In this document: positions 56,523-64,000 of the stretch, one piece after another | How positions within the stretch are numbered: the stretch's first letter is position 1 | How the letters are laid out: the number at the start of each line of letters is the position of its first letter | NCBI RefSeq assembly: GCF_003351345.1 | Contig: NZ_QQTO01000037.1 | Coordinates: forward strand, 309,501 to 373,500 | Source: Allobosea caraganae | Lineage (GTDB): Bacteria > Pseudomonadota > Alphaproteobacteria > Rhizobiales > Beijerinckiaceae | Reading direction: 5' to 3' | Length of the DNA: 64,000 nucleotides | Notes under the pieces: generated by a model | Seen by the model: only the letters and a program-made list of their open reading frames with translations | Databases searched by the model: none | What the model was told of the DNA's origin: nothing | Made by a program: the position numbers and the translations under genes

Positions 56523-57674
56523 TCAGACGAGGTGCGCCTCGATATAGGCGTGGTTGATGTCGTGCCCGAGGCCGGGCTCGTCGCGCATGTGGACGTAGCC
56601 GTCGCGGTCCATCTCGTCGTCGATGCGGTTGAGATAGGCCGGCGGCTTGTCGTGGTCGATGAACGGGTGCAGCAGGCCGCGCTCGTAATAGGTCGTGTTC
56701 TGGATCGCGGCGCAGACGGCCATGTTGCCGGCGCCGCCGCCATGCACCTCGCAGAGCATGTGGAAGCCCTCGGCGATATGGGCGCATTTCAAGGAAGGAC
56801 TGATGCCGCCGACATCGTAGACGCCGGTGCGGATCATGTCGCAGGCGCCCTTCGAGGCCCATTCCGCCCGCGTCCAGTACTTGCCCTGCATGTTCTCGGG
56901 ACCGAGGATGTTGAGCCGGGTCAGCTTCGAGTTCAGCCATTGATAGGCGCTGAGCGAGGCCTCCTCCATCATCTCCTCGATCCAGAGATAGTTGAGCTCC
57001 TCGAGCTGCTGGCAGAGCCAGAGCGAATCCTGGCGCGAGTACCAGTGGTTCGGGTCGACCATCAGCGGGATCTCGGGGCCGACCGCCTCGCGCACCGCGG
57101 CGCAGGCGGCGATGTCCATCTTGACGTCGGGCGCGCCCTTGATCGGCGGCATCCAGGTGTGGAGCTTGATCGCCTTGTAGCCGCGCTCCCTGACCATCCA
57201 CTCGGCGAAGCGGCCGTAATCCTCCGGCGTGGCGAGCCCGCCCTTGAGGTCGTCGCCGCACATCGTGCTGCCATAGGCCAGGATCTTGCTGCGGTAGCCG
57301 CCGGCGAGCTTCCAGACCGGCTGGCCCATAATCTTGCCATAGAGGTCCCAGAGCGCGAGCTCGACGGCGCAGACGACGCGGTCGGTCATCTGGCCGCTGC
57401 TGCCGCGCTGGCGCTTGTAGAGCGCATGCCAGATCTGCTCGCGCATCAGCGGGTCGCGGCCGATCAGGATCGGGCGGATATAGCTCTGCAGCAGGTCCTC
57501 GGTGACATAGGCCGGCAGGCAGGTGATGTGCCCTTCGGTCCCGTCGTCAGTGGTGATGGTCAGCAGCGCCTGCTTGGCGTCGCGCTCCGGCCCGGGATGG
57601 CCGTGCCCCTCGGAATCGCGGCTGGTATCGGTCTTGTAGGAGAAGACCTTGGCCTTCACGTCGACGATCTTCAT
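56523..57674 (-). CDS. Mandelate racemase/muconate lactonizing (enolase) superfamily enzyme
   Basis: A 383-residue enolase-superfamily protein that should abstract a proton next to a carboxylate and eliminate water or isomerise. The catalytic Lys lies in YKAIKLHTWMPP (KxH); metal ligands are Asp in PLMVDPNHWYS, Glu in YLWIEEMMEE and a third acid in the following barrel strand region; a late His is in MLCEVHGGGAGNMA. Together with Udh it would act on an aldarate, lactone or sugar acid; the exact reaction is not assignable. GAGGGAACG precedes the ATG at 57674. First gene of the minus-strand uronate group. Confidence 0.9.
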   Translation of the reverse strand: MKIVDVKAKVFSYKTDTSRDSEGHGHPGPERDAKQALLTITTDDGTEGHITCLPAYVTEDLLQSYIRPILIGRDPLMREQIWHALYKRQRGSSGQMTDRVVCAVELALWDLYGKIMGQPVWKLAGGYRSKILAYGSTMCGDDLKGGLATPEDYGRFAEWMVRERGYKAIKLHTWMPPIKGAPDVKMDIAACAAVREAVGPEIPLMVDPNHWYSRQDSLWLCQQLEELNYLWIEEMMEEASLSAYQWLNSKLTRLNILGPENMQGKYWTRAEWASKGACDMIRTGVYDVGGISPSLKCAHIAEGFHMLCEVHGGGAGNMAVCAAIQNTTYYERGLLHPFIDHDKPPAYLNRIDDEMDRDGYVHMRDEPGLGHDINHAYIEAHLV

Positions 57675-57951
57675 GGTCGTTCCCTCGCTACCGCCCGGCG
57701 GGTTGCCCCACCGGGGAATGGGCGGTTCGCGCCGGTTGGACCGGTGGCCGCACCTGATTTGATCCGACTTATGTTGTCAGACAGGTTCGTATCGCGAGGA
57801 TTCCGGCGCTGTCAATCCATTTGCCGCGGGCAGTGGGGTTCGCACGAGAACCCTGAGCAGGTCGCAACAATCAGTCGCTTGACAGAGTCGGCCTCCCTCA
57901 GGCAACCTGTATGACAACTCTGTCATCAGAACAGATAAGTGGGAGGACGCT
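57675..57951. promoter_or_regulatory. Divergent control region between the enolase-like gene and the ABC importer
   Basis: Two palindromes use the same half-site. One is TGTC-A-GACA (57775-57783, within TTGTCAGACAGG). The other is ATGACA-ACTC-TGTCAT (57911-57926), 10 bases before the GGGAGG ribosome-binding site of the binding-protein gene. A TTGACA -35-like box is at 57879-57884, but no good -10 follows at standard spacing. The arrangement predicts one regulator acting on both operons; no regulator gene is in the window. Confidence 0.5.
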
Positions 57952-59895
57952 GTGGTGGAATTCGCCAAGCTTGGAATCAGGCCGATGCGCCATGGGCGCA
58001 TGCTGGCGGCAGCGCTTGCCCTGCAGGTCGGGCTGCTCGCGCCCGGGCTCGCCCAGGCCTTCGGCGAGGCGCCGCCGCTGAAGCAGCTCGTCGATGCCGG
58101 CAAGCTGCCGCCGGTCGACCAGCGCCTGCCCAAGACCCCGCAGGTGATCACGCCCTACGAGCGCGTCGGCCAATATGGCGGCGTGATCCGCCAGGCGATG
58201 CGCGGCGACGGCGACTACAACGCCATCCTGCGCGCGGTCGGAGCCCAGGGCCTGACCCGCTGGGACATCAAGTTCACCGAGATCGTGCCGAACGTCGCCG
58301 AGGGCTGGACGACCAACGCCGACAAGTCGGAATACACCTTCAAGCTGCGGCCCGGCATGAAATGGTCTGACGGCCAGCCCTTCACCGCCGACGACATCCT
58401 GTTCTTCGTGCAGGACCTGCTGCCGGACAAGGCCTTCTTCCAGTCGCCGCCGCCGCGCTATGTCGTCAACGGCAAGCTGATGACGGGCGAGAAGATCGAC
58501 GACAATACCGTCAAGCTCACCTTCGGCGGCCCCTACCGGACATTCCCCGAGGAGATGGCCGCTCCCGTCGGCCAGCATCCGGTGCTCTACGCCAAGCACT
58601 ACTGCAAGCAGTTCCACCCGAAATACGCGACCAACCTCGACGAGCTGATGAAGCAGAACAACGTCAAGGACTGGGCCGCGCTGATGCGCCTGAAATGCGG
58701 CGACATCGAAGTGCCCTCGCGCTGGGCCAACCTGGAGCGCCCGACGCTCGACCCCTGGGTCGTCAAGGAGCCCTACAAGGGCGGCGCCACCCGCATCGTG
58801 CTCGAGCGCAACCCCTATTTCTGGCAGGTCGACACGGCCGGCAACCAGCTGCCCTATACCGACGCCCTGCAGTTCACCGTCTTCGGCGACGTCGAGACCA
58901 TCCTGCTCGCCGCCATCAACGGCCAGCTCGACCTGCAGATCCGCTATCTCAACGCCATCTCGAACAAGCCGGTCCTGAGCGAGAACATGGCCAAGGGCGC
59001 CTACACCATCATGGAGATGAAGGACCTCAACGCCAGCTCGGCCGGGTTGATGGTCAACCAGACCTCGCCCAACCCAGCCCTGCGGACGCTGATCAGGACG
59101 CCCGGCTTCACCAAGGCGCTCTCATTGGGGATGGACCGCAGCGAGATCAACGAGATCGTCTTCCTCGGCGGCGGAACCCCGCGCCAGATCGGGCCGCTCG
59201 AGTCGCATCGGCTCTACAACAAGCAGCTCGCAACCCAGTTCATCGAGCATGATGTCAAGCAGGCCAACGCGATTCTCGACGGGCTCGGCCTGACCAAGAA
59301 GGACGGCCAGGGCTTCCGGCTCTATCCGCAGGGCGGCCGCATCAGCCTCGCCGCGATCGTCAGCATCGGCTCGCCCGCCTATATCGAGGTTCTCGAGCTG
59401 ATCCGGAAGCAATGGGCCGAGATCGGCGTCGAGCTGCTGATCCGCTCGTCGGAGCGCTCGCTCTTCTACGACCGCGCCCAGAACAACGACTACGACCTCA
59501 GCGTCGACGCCATCACCGGCGGCCTCGACCCGACGCAGGAAGTGCGGAGCGTGCTCGTCGTCCACCCGCTCGACTCGCGCCAGAGCATCCCGTGGGTGAA
59601 GTGGTACACCAGCGGCGGCAAGGTCGGCGAGGAGCCGAGCGAGAGCATGAAGCAGCGGCTCGCGCTCTTCGACAAGTGGAAGGTCGAGCCCGACGAGGCC
59701 AAGGCGGATGATATCTACCGCCAGATCCTCCAGCTCGCGGCCGACGCCTTCGAGGTGATCGGCGTGGCGCAGCCACCGGCCCAGCTCGGCATCCGCAAGA
59801 ACAACCTGCGCAACGTCTTCGACACCATGCCCTATGGCTGGACCTACGCGACCCCGGGCGGATCGCTGCCGCAGCAGTACTTTTACGCCCGATAG
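57952..59895 (+). CDS. ABC transporter substrate-binding protein, family 5 (large Dpp/Agp type)
   Basis: A 647-residue periplasmic binding protein with a signal peptide (HGRMLAAALALQVGLLAPGL, AQA). RVGQYGGVIRQAMRGDGDYN, EIVPNVAEGWTTNADKSEYT, FKLRPGMKWSDGQPFTADDI and NPYFWQVDTAGNQLPYTDAL are family 5 motifs. At about 650 residues it belongs to the large subgroup that includes rhizobial alpha-galactoside binders, not short di/oligopeptide binders, so a sugar or glycoside ligand is more likely. Starts at a GTG with GGGAGG five bases upstream. First of four importer genes. Confidence 0.9.
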   Translation: MVEFAKLGIRPMRHGRMLAAALALQVGLLAPGLAQAFGEAPPLKQLVDAGKLPPVDQRLPKTPQVITPYERVGQYGGVIRQAMRGDGDYNAILRAVGAQGLTRWDIKFTEIVPNVAEGWTTNADKSEYTFKLRPGMKWSDGQPFTADDILFFVQDLLPDKAFFQSPPPRYVVNGKLMTGEKIDDNTVKLTFGGPYRTFPEEMAAPVGQHPVLYAKHYCKQFHPKYATNLDELMKQNNVKDWAALMRLKCGDIEVPSRWANLERPTLDPWVVKEPYKGGATRIVLERNPYFWQVDTAGNQLPYTDALQFTVFGDVETILLAAINGQLDLQIRYLNAISNKPVLSENMAKGAYTIMEMKDLNASSAGLMVNQTSPNPALRTLIRTPGFTKALSLGMDRSEINEIVFLGGGTPRQIGPLESHRLYNKQLATQFIEHDVKQANAILDGLGLTKKDGQGFRLYPQGGRISLAAIVSIGSPAYIEVLELIRKQWAEIGVELLIRSSERSLFYDRAQNNDYDLSVDAITGGLDPTQEVRSVLVVHPLDSRQSIPWVKWYTSGGKVGEEPSESMKQRLALFDKWKVEPDEAKADDIYRQILQLAADAFEVIGVAQPPAQLGIRKNNLRNVFDTMPYGWTYATPGGSLPQQYFYAR

Positions 59896-59940
59896 CCGGA
59901 CCGCCGGCGCGGCCATTCAGGCCGCGCCGCCTCCCGATCC

Positions 59941-59996
59941 TTGATTTGACGCATTTTCTTCACGCGAACCGGCAGCCACTTCGCTCGAAAATGCTG
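59941..59996 (-). repeat. Dispersed repeat H, copy 2
   Basis: On the minus strand it reads AGCATTTTCGAGCGAAGTGG and ends GAAAATGCGTCAAATCAA, matching copy 1 at 43428 closely. As with copy 1 it lies between the genes of a transport operon. Confidence 0.78.
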
Positions 59997-60016
59997 CGCA
60001 CGCTCGGAGTCCCGCC

Positions 60017-61003
60017 ATGGCGCGCTACATCTTCAAACGTCTGCTGGCCACGATTCCGTTCATCTTCCTGGTCTCGCTGACTGTCTTCGTGTTGATCCAG
60101 CTGCCGCCGGGCGATTTCGTCACGAGCTATGCGGCCAAGGCCTCGGCCAATGGCGAGACGATCGACCCGGCGACGCTCGACAGCATGCGGGTGCGCTACG
60201 GCCTGGATCAGCCGATGCTGACCCAGTACTTCACCTGGATCAGCGGCATCATCCTGCACGGTGATTTCGGCTATTCCTTCGAATGGCAGGCGCCGGTCTC
60301 GAGCCTGATCGGCGAGCGCATGCTGCTCACGCTCGTGCTGTCGCTGCTGACGCTCGCCTTCACCTGGTGCATCGCCCTGCCGATCGGCATCTACTCGGCG
60401 GTGAAGAAGTACTCGCTCGGCGACTACGTCTTCACGCTGATCGGCTTCATCGGCCTGGCCGTGCCCAACTTCCTCTTCGGCCTGATCCTGATGTACCTCG
60501 CCGTGGTCTATTTCGGCCAGGACGTCACCGGACTGTTCTCGCCCGAATTCGCCAACGCGCCCTGGTCCTGGGCCCGCGTCGCCGACCTGATGCAGCACCT
60601 CTGGATCCCCATCATCATCCTCGGCACCAGCAGCGCGGCGAGCCTGATCCGCATCATGCGCGCCAACCTGATCGACCAGCTCTACCAGCCCTATGTCGTC
60701 ACCGCCCGCGCCAAGGGGTTGAAGGAGGTCACGCTGCTGCTGCGCTACCCGATCCGGCTGGCGCTCAACCCGTTCATCAGCACGCTCGGCTGGATCCTGC
60801 CGCACCTCGTCTCGGGCGCGGTGATCACCTCGATCATCCTCAACCTGCCGACGGCCGGGCCGCTGCTCTACCAGTCGCTGCTCTCGCAGGACATCTACCT
60901 CTCCGGCGCCTTCCTGCTGCTGCTCTGCCTGATGACCGTCATCGGCACCTTGCTGTCCGACATCCTGCTCGTGCTGGTCGATCCGCGCATCCGCTTCGAC
61001 TGA
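60017..61003 (+). CDS. ABC transporter permease, DppB type
   Basis: A 328-residue, six-helix permease. YIFKRLLATIPFIFLVSLTV, RYGLDQPMLTQYFTWISGII, HGDFGYSFEWQAPVSSLIGE and the EAA-loop region YVVTARAKGLKEVTLLLRYP, with a closing LLSDILLVLVDPRIRFD, are typical of DppB/OppB. Between DFVTSYAAKASA and the LRYGLD-like segment it has an extra stretch (NGETIDPATLDSM) that is common in the large-binding-protein subgroup. Second importer gene. Confidence 0.92.
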   Translation: MARYIFKRLLATIPFIFLVSLTVFVLIQLPPGDFVTSYAAKASANGETIDPATLDSMRVRYGLDQPMLTQYFTWISGIILHGDFGYSFEWQAPVSSLIGERMLLTLVLSLLTLAFTWCIALPIGIYSAVKKYSLGDYVFTLIGFIGLAVPNFLFGLILMYLAVVYFGQDVTGLFSPEFANAPWSWARVADLMQHLWIPIIILGTSSAASLIRIMRANLIDQLYQPYVVTARAKGLKEVTLLLRYPIRLALNPFISTLGWILPHLVSGAVITSIILNLPTAGPLLYQSLLSQDIYLSGAFLLLLCLMTVIGTLLSDILLVLVDPRIRFD

Positions 61004-61062
61004 CGCCACGAAACAGCGCGCGTCGCCCGCGGCGCGCCAAGACAAAGAGTCTGGGGAGAGCC

Positions 61063-62202
61063 ATGACCTTAGCCGTCGAAGCCATCGCACCTGGCGCGAC
61101 CGTCGCGAAGATCGCCTATGCCTCGCAATGGCGCCTGCTCTGGCTGCGCTTCAAGCGCCATCGCCTGGCCGTCATCGGCCTGGTGCTGACCTGCCTGGTC
61201 TACTTCATCGCGCTCTTCGCCGAGATCATCGCGCCGGCCGATCCCGAGCGGGCCAATTCCCGCTTCGTCTACCACCCGCCGCAGGCGCTGCACTTCATCG
61301 ATACGTCGGCCGAGGGCGGCTGGAGCCTGCGCCCCTATGTCTACGCCTACACCATGAAGCGCGACCCGGCGACGCTGAAGCAGCTCTTCGTGCCCGATGC
61401 CGGCGGCCGCAAGACCTACCTGCGGTTCTTCGGCGAGGGCGATGCCTACCAGCTCTGGGGCGTCATCCCGATGAACATCCATCTGCTGGCGCCGGAGAAG
61501 GCCGGCGAGACCTTCTACCTCTTCGGCTCCGACCGGCTCGGCCGCGACATGCTCAGCCGCGTCGTCTACGGCGCCCGCACCACCATGTCGATCGGCCTCG
61601 TCGGCGTCATCATCAGCGTCGTGCTCGGCATCTTCCTCGGCGGCATCTCCGGCTATTACGGCGGCAAGATCGACTGGGTGATCCAGCGCCTGGTCGAGTA
61701 CATCCTGTCGCTGCCGACGATCCCGATCTGGCTGGCGCTCGCCGCCGCCCTGCCCAAGGGCTGGTCGCCGATCCTGCAATACTTCACCATCACCGCGATC
61801 ATCTCGCTGGTCGGCTGGACCGAGCTCGCCCGCGTCGTGCGCGGCCGCTTCCTGGCGATGCGCGCCGAGCCCTTCGTCACGGCGGCCAGGCTCGACGGCG
61901 CCCGCGAGGGCCGGATCATCTTCCGCCACATGCTGCCCTCGCTCGCCAGCCACATCATCGCCGCCGTCTCGCTGGCGGTGCCGACCATGATCCTGGCCGA
62001 GACGGCGCTGAGCTTCCTCGGCCTCGGCCTCCAGCCGCCGGCGATCAGCTGGGGCGTGCTGCTCAAGGAGGCGCAGAACATCCGCTCGATCGCCGCCGCG
62101 CCCTGGGTCTTCATCCCCGGCGGCGCTGTCATCCTGATGGTGCTCTCGCTCAACTTCGTCGGTGACGGCCTGCGCGATGCCGCCGACCCCTACAGCCAGT
62201 GA
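61063..62202 (+). CDS. ABC transporter permease, DppC type
   Basis: A 379-residue permease. The N-terminal LLWLRFKRHRLAVIGLVLTC and FGSDRLGRDMLSRVVYGART, then EYILSLPTIPIWLALAAALP, EPFVTAARLDGAREGRIIFR (EAA loop) and LNFVGDGLRDAADPYSQ are DppC landmarks. An insertion of about 90 residues after the first helix (FVYHPPQALHFIDTSAEGGW to LLAPEKAGETFYLF) makes it longer than the usual 300 residues. GGGGAGAG precedes the ATG at 61063. Confidence 0.92.
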   Translation: MTLAVEAIAPGATVAKIAYASQWRLLWLRFKRHRLAVIGLVLTCLVYFIALFAEIIAPADPERANSRFVYHPPQALHFIDTSAEGGWSLRPYVYAYTMKRDPATLKQLFVPDAGGRKTYLRFFGEGDAYQLWGVIPMNIHLLAPEKAGETFYLFGSDRLGRDMLSRVVYGARTTMSIGLVGVIISVVLGIFLGGISGYYGGKIDWVIQRLVEYILSLPTIPIWLALAAALPKGWSPILQYFTITAIISLVGWTELARVVRGRFLAMRAEPFVTAARLDGAREGRIIFRHMLPSLASHIIAAVSLAVPTMILAETALSFLGLGLQPPAISWGVLLKEAQNIRSIAAAPWVFIPGGAVILMVLSLNFVGDGLRDAADPYSQ

Positions 62203-62215
62203 AGGCGTCACGCTC

Positions 62216-63979
62216 ATGAACCCTGCCATGACCCAGACGGCCCCGGCTCAAGCAGTCGCGCTGCCCGAGACCATCCTCGACATCCGGCGGCTGACCACGA
62301 CCTTCGGCCGCGCCAAGACCGACATCGCCGCCGTCGACGACGTCAGCCTGACCATGAAGCGCGGCAAGACGCTCTGCATCGTCGGCGAGAGCGGCTCCGG
62401 CAAGAGCGTCACCGCGCGCTCGATCCTGCAGATCATCGACCCGCCCGGCCGCGTCACCTCGGGCGAGATATTGTTCTCCAGCGCGCGCGCGGCCGGCCGG
62501 CCGGTCGACCTCGTTAAGCTCGGGCCGCGCAGCCGCGCCATGCGGGCGATCCGCGGCCGCGACATCGCGATGATCTTCCAGGAGCCGATGACCTCGCTCT
62601 CGCCGGTCCACACCATCGGCTGGCAGATCGCCGAGGTCATGCTGATCCACCAGGCGATCGACATGGCCGAGGCGCGCGCCCGCACCATCGAGTTGCTGAA
62701 GCAGGTCGAGATCCGCGATCCCGAGCGCGCCTTCGACCGCTACGCCTTCGAGTTCTCCGGCGGCATGCGCCAGCGCGCCATGATCGCGATGGCGCTCGCC
62801 TGCAACCCGGAGATCCTGATCGCCGACGAGCCGACGACCGCGCTCGACGTCACCACCCAGGCCGAGATCCTCGCCCTGATCAAGCAGATGCAGGTCGCCC
62901 GCGACATGTCGGTGCTGTTCATCACCCATGACATGGGCGTCGTCGCCGAGATCGCCGACGAGGTCGCGGTGATGCGCCGCGGCAAGCTCCTGGAGATCGG
63001 CCCGTCCGAGCAGATCTTCTACCATCCGCAAAGCAGCTATACCGGCGACCTGATCGATTCCGTGCGCCGGCTGGAGCGCTCCGCCCGCAAGCCGGTGCCC
63101 GAGGGCGAGGTGCGCCCGCGCCTGCTCGACGTCCGCAACCTGACCAAGACCTACCCGTCGCGGGCCGGGCTGCTCAAGGTCAGCGCCGCCTTCACCGCCG
63201 TCTCCGACGTCTCGCTGCACCTCGACGAGGGCGAGAACCTCGGCATCGTCGGCGAGAGCGGCTCGGGCAAGTCGACGCTCGGCAATTGCCTGATCCGGGT
63301 GCACGAGCCGACCATCGGCGAGGTCAACTACCGCCAGCCGAACGGCGTCACCATCGACCTGACCAAGGTCCCGGCCGCGGAGATGCGCCGCATCCACCGC
63401 GACATGCGGATGATCTTCCAGGACCCGTTCGCCTCGCTCAATCCGCGCATGACCATCGGCCAGCTCATCGGCGAGCCGCTGCTGGTGCAGGGCCTGATGA
63501 AGGGCGATGCGCTGCGCCGGCGCGTCGGCGAACTGCTGGAGATGGTCGACCTACCTGCCGACGTCATCGACCGCTACCCGCACGCCTTCTCCGGCGGCCA
63601 GCGCCAACGCATCTGCGTGGCGCGTGCGCTCGCGCCCGACCCGCGCCTCGTCATCGCCGACGAGGCGACCTCGGCGCTCGACGTCACCGTGCGCTCGCAG
63701 ATCCTCGACCTGCTGCTCGGCCTGCAGGAGCGGCTCAAGCTGAGCTACATCATGATCAGCCACGACCTCGGCGTGATCCGCTATTTCTGCGACCGGGTCG
63801 CGGTGATGTATCGCGGCAAGGTCGTCGAGACCGGCAACGCCATCAAGGTCTGCTCGGAGCCGGAGCACCCCTATACGCAGGCCCTGCTCTCGGCCGCGCC
63901 GGGCTCGCATCCGGGGGATCGGAGGATCATGCGGCGGCATAGGTATGTGGCGCCGGAGTTGGTGCCGGGGGTGGCGTAG
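62216..63979 (+). CDS. Fused ABC transporter ATPase (DppD-DppF type)
   Basis: A 587-residue protein with two complete ATPase domains in tandem. Domain 1: Walker A GESGSGKSVTARS, signature FSGGMRQRA, Walker B ILIADEPTTALD. Domain 2: GESGSGKSTLGN, FSGGQRQRI, LVIADEATSALD. It combines the DppD- and DppF-type subunits that other importers make separately and completes the importer. Start at the ATG at 62216, 13 bases after the permease stop; the frame is open into the permease gene. The last 21 bases of the window are non-coding. Confidence 0.94.
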   Translation: MNPAMTQTAPAQAVALPETILDIRRLTTTFGRAKTDIAAVDDVSLTMKRGKTLCIVGESGSGKSVTARSILQIIDPPGRVTSGEILFSSARAAGRPVDLVKLGPRSRAMRAIRGRDIAMIFQEPMTSLSPVHTIGWQIAEVMLIHQAIDMAEARARTIELLKQVEIRDPERAFDRYAFEFSGGMRQRAMIAMALACNPEILIADEPTTALDVTTQAEILALIKQMQVARDMSVLFITHDMGVVAEIADEVAVMRRGKLLEIGPSEQIFYHPQSSYTGDLIDSVRRLERSARKPVPEGEVRPRLLDVRNLTKTYPSRAGLLKVSAAFTAVSDVSLHLDEGENLGIVGESGSGKSTLGNCLIRVHEPTIGEVNYRQPNGVTIDLTKVPAAEMRRIHRDMRMIFQDPFASLNPRMTIGQLIGEPLLVQGLMKGDALRRRVGELLEMVDLPADVIDRYPHAFSGGQRQRICVARALAPDPRLVIADEATSALDVTVRSQILDLLLGLQERLKLSYIMISHDLGVIRYFCDRVAVMYRGKVVETGNAIKVCSEPEHPYTQALLSAAPGSHPGDRRIMRRHRYVAPELVPGVA

Positions 63980-64000
63980 CGACCCGCGAGTCAGCAAGCC

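Overview
The window is 64 kb of GC-rich, densely coded chromosome from an alphaproteobacterium of the order Hyphomicrobiales (Rhizobiales). A Bosea-like genus is my best guess, made from gene content and repeat style and not from any database comparison. The evidence is the SEC-C SecA, a TorF-type porin, a HisKA_2/HWE-type kinase, Bug/TctC transport genes, an Fsr-type MFS pump, a RES/Xre toxin-antitoxin pair, and many long intergenic palindromes of the kind common in this order. I saw no rRNA, tRNA, CRISPR array, prophage or transposase.

Layout. 0-8 kb: end of secA, a TorF-type porin, a YafK-like L,D-transpeptidase lipoprotein, accA, a methyltransferase and a glyoxalase II. 8-15 kb: cupin and GNAT genes, an orphan TctC-type binding protein, a probably exported alpha/beta hydrolase, an orphan Vsr endonuclease, an FMN reductase and a soluble PAS histidine kinase. 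15-18 kb: a NitT/TauT-type ABC importer. 18-25 kb: an Xre/RES toxin-antitoxin pair, kup, an overlapping zur-ispG pair, and 3-hydroxybutyrate dehydrogenase coupled to a patatin-like lipase. 25-30 kb: a hypothetical gene, a methyltransferase coupled to a GT4 glycosyltransferase, a degenerate peptide deformylase and an Fsr-type pump. 30-34 kb: an ECF sigma factor, its membrane anti-sigma factor, a secreted subtilase and a small secreted protein. 34-38 kb: LysR, an AhpD-like protein, a PNPOx-like flavoprotein and gamma-glutamyltransferase. 39-47 kb: one long minus-strand catabolic operon (GntR, two MmgE/PrpD proteins, TctCBA, an atypical SDR, TauE/SafE). 48-53 kb: a luciferase-like oxidoreductase, an orphan binding protein, a broken LacI gene, an AGE-family epimerase and an isolated cobF. 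53-64 kb: a sugar-acid locus (M14-like deacylase, Gfo/Idh/MocA, uronate dehydrogenase, enolase-superfamily enzyme) divergent from a complete Dpp/Agp-type ABC importer.

How the parts work together. The most distinctive system is the ECF locus. The sigma gene and the small secreted-protein gene are each preceded by the same element, TTGAACC-N15-GCGAC, at identical spacing. This predicts an autoregulated regulon that includes the secreted protein. The periplasmic domain of the anti-sigma factor resembles the propeptide region of the neighbouring subtilase, which suggests that the protease or its prodomain takes part in signalling. The 39-47 kb operon has genes for uptake (TctABC), regulation (GntR), lyase or isomerase steps (two MmgE/PrpD), a possible redox step (SDR) and anion export (TauE) of an unidentified carboxylate. 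The 53-64 kb region has genes to import an oligosaccharide or glycoside and to oxidise a uronic acid.

Intergenic spaces hold about ten families of long palindromic or short dispersed repeats, including one palindrome nested inside the loop of another. Many begin within a few bases of stop codons and may terminate transcription or stabilise transcripts.
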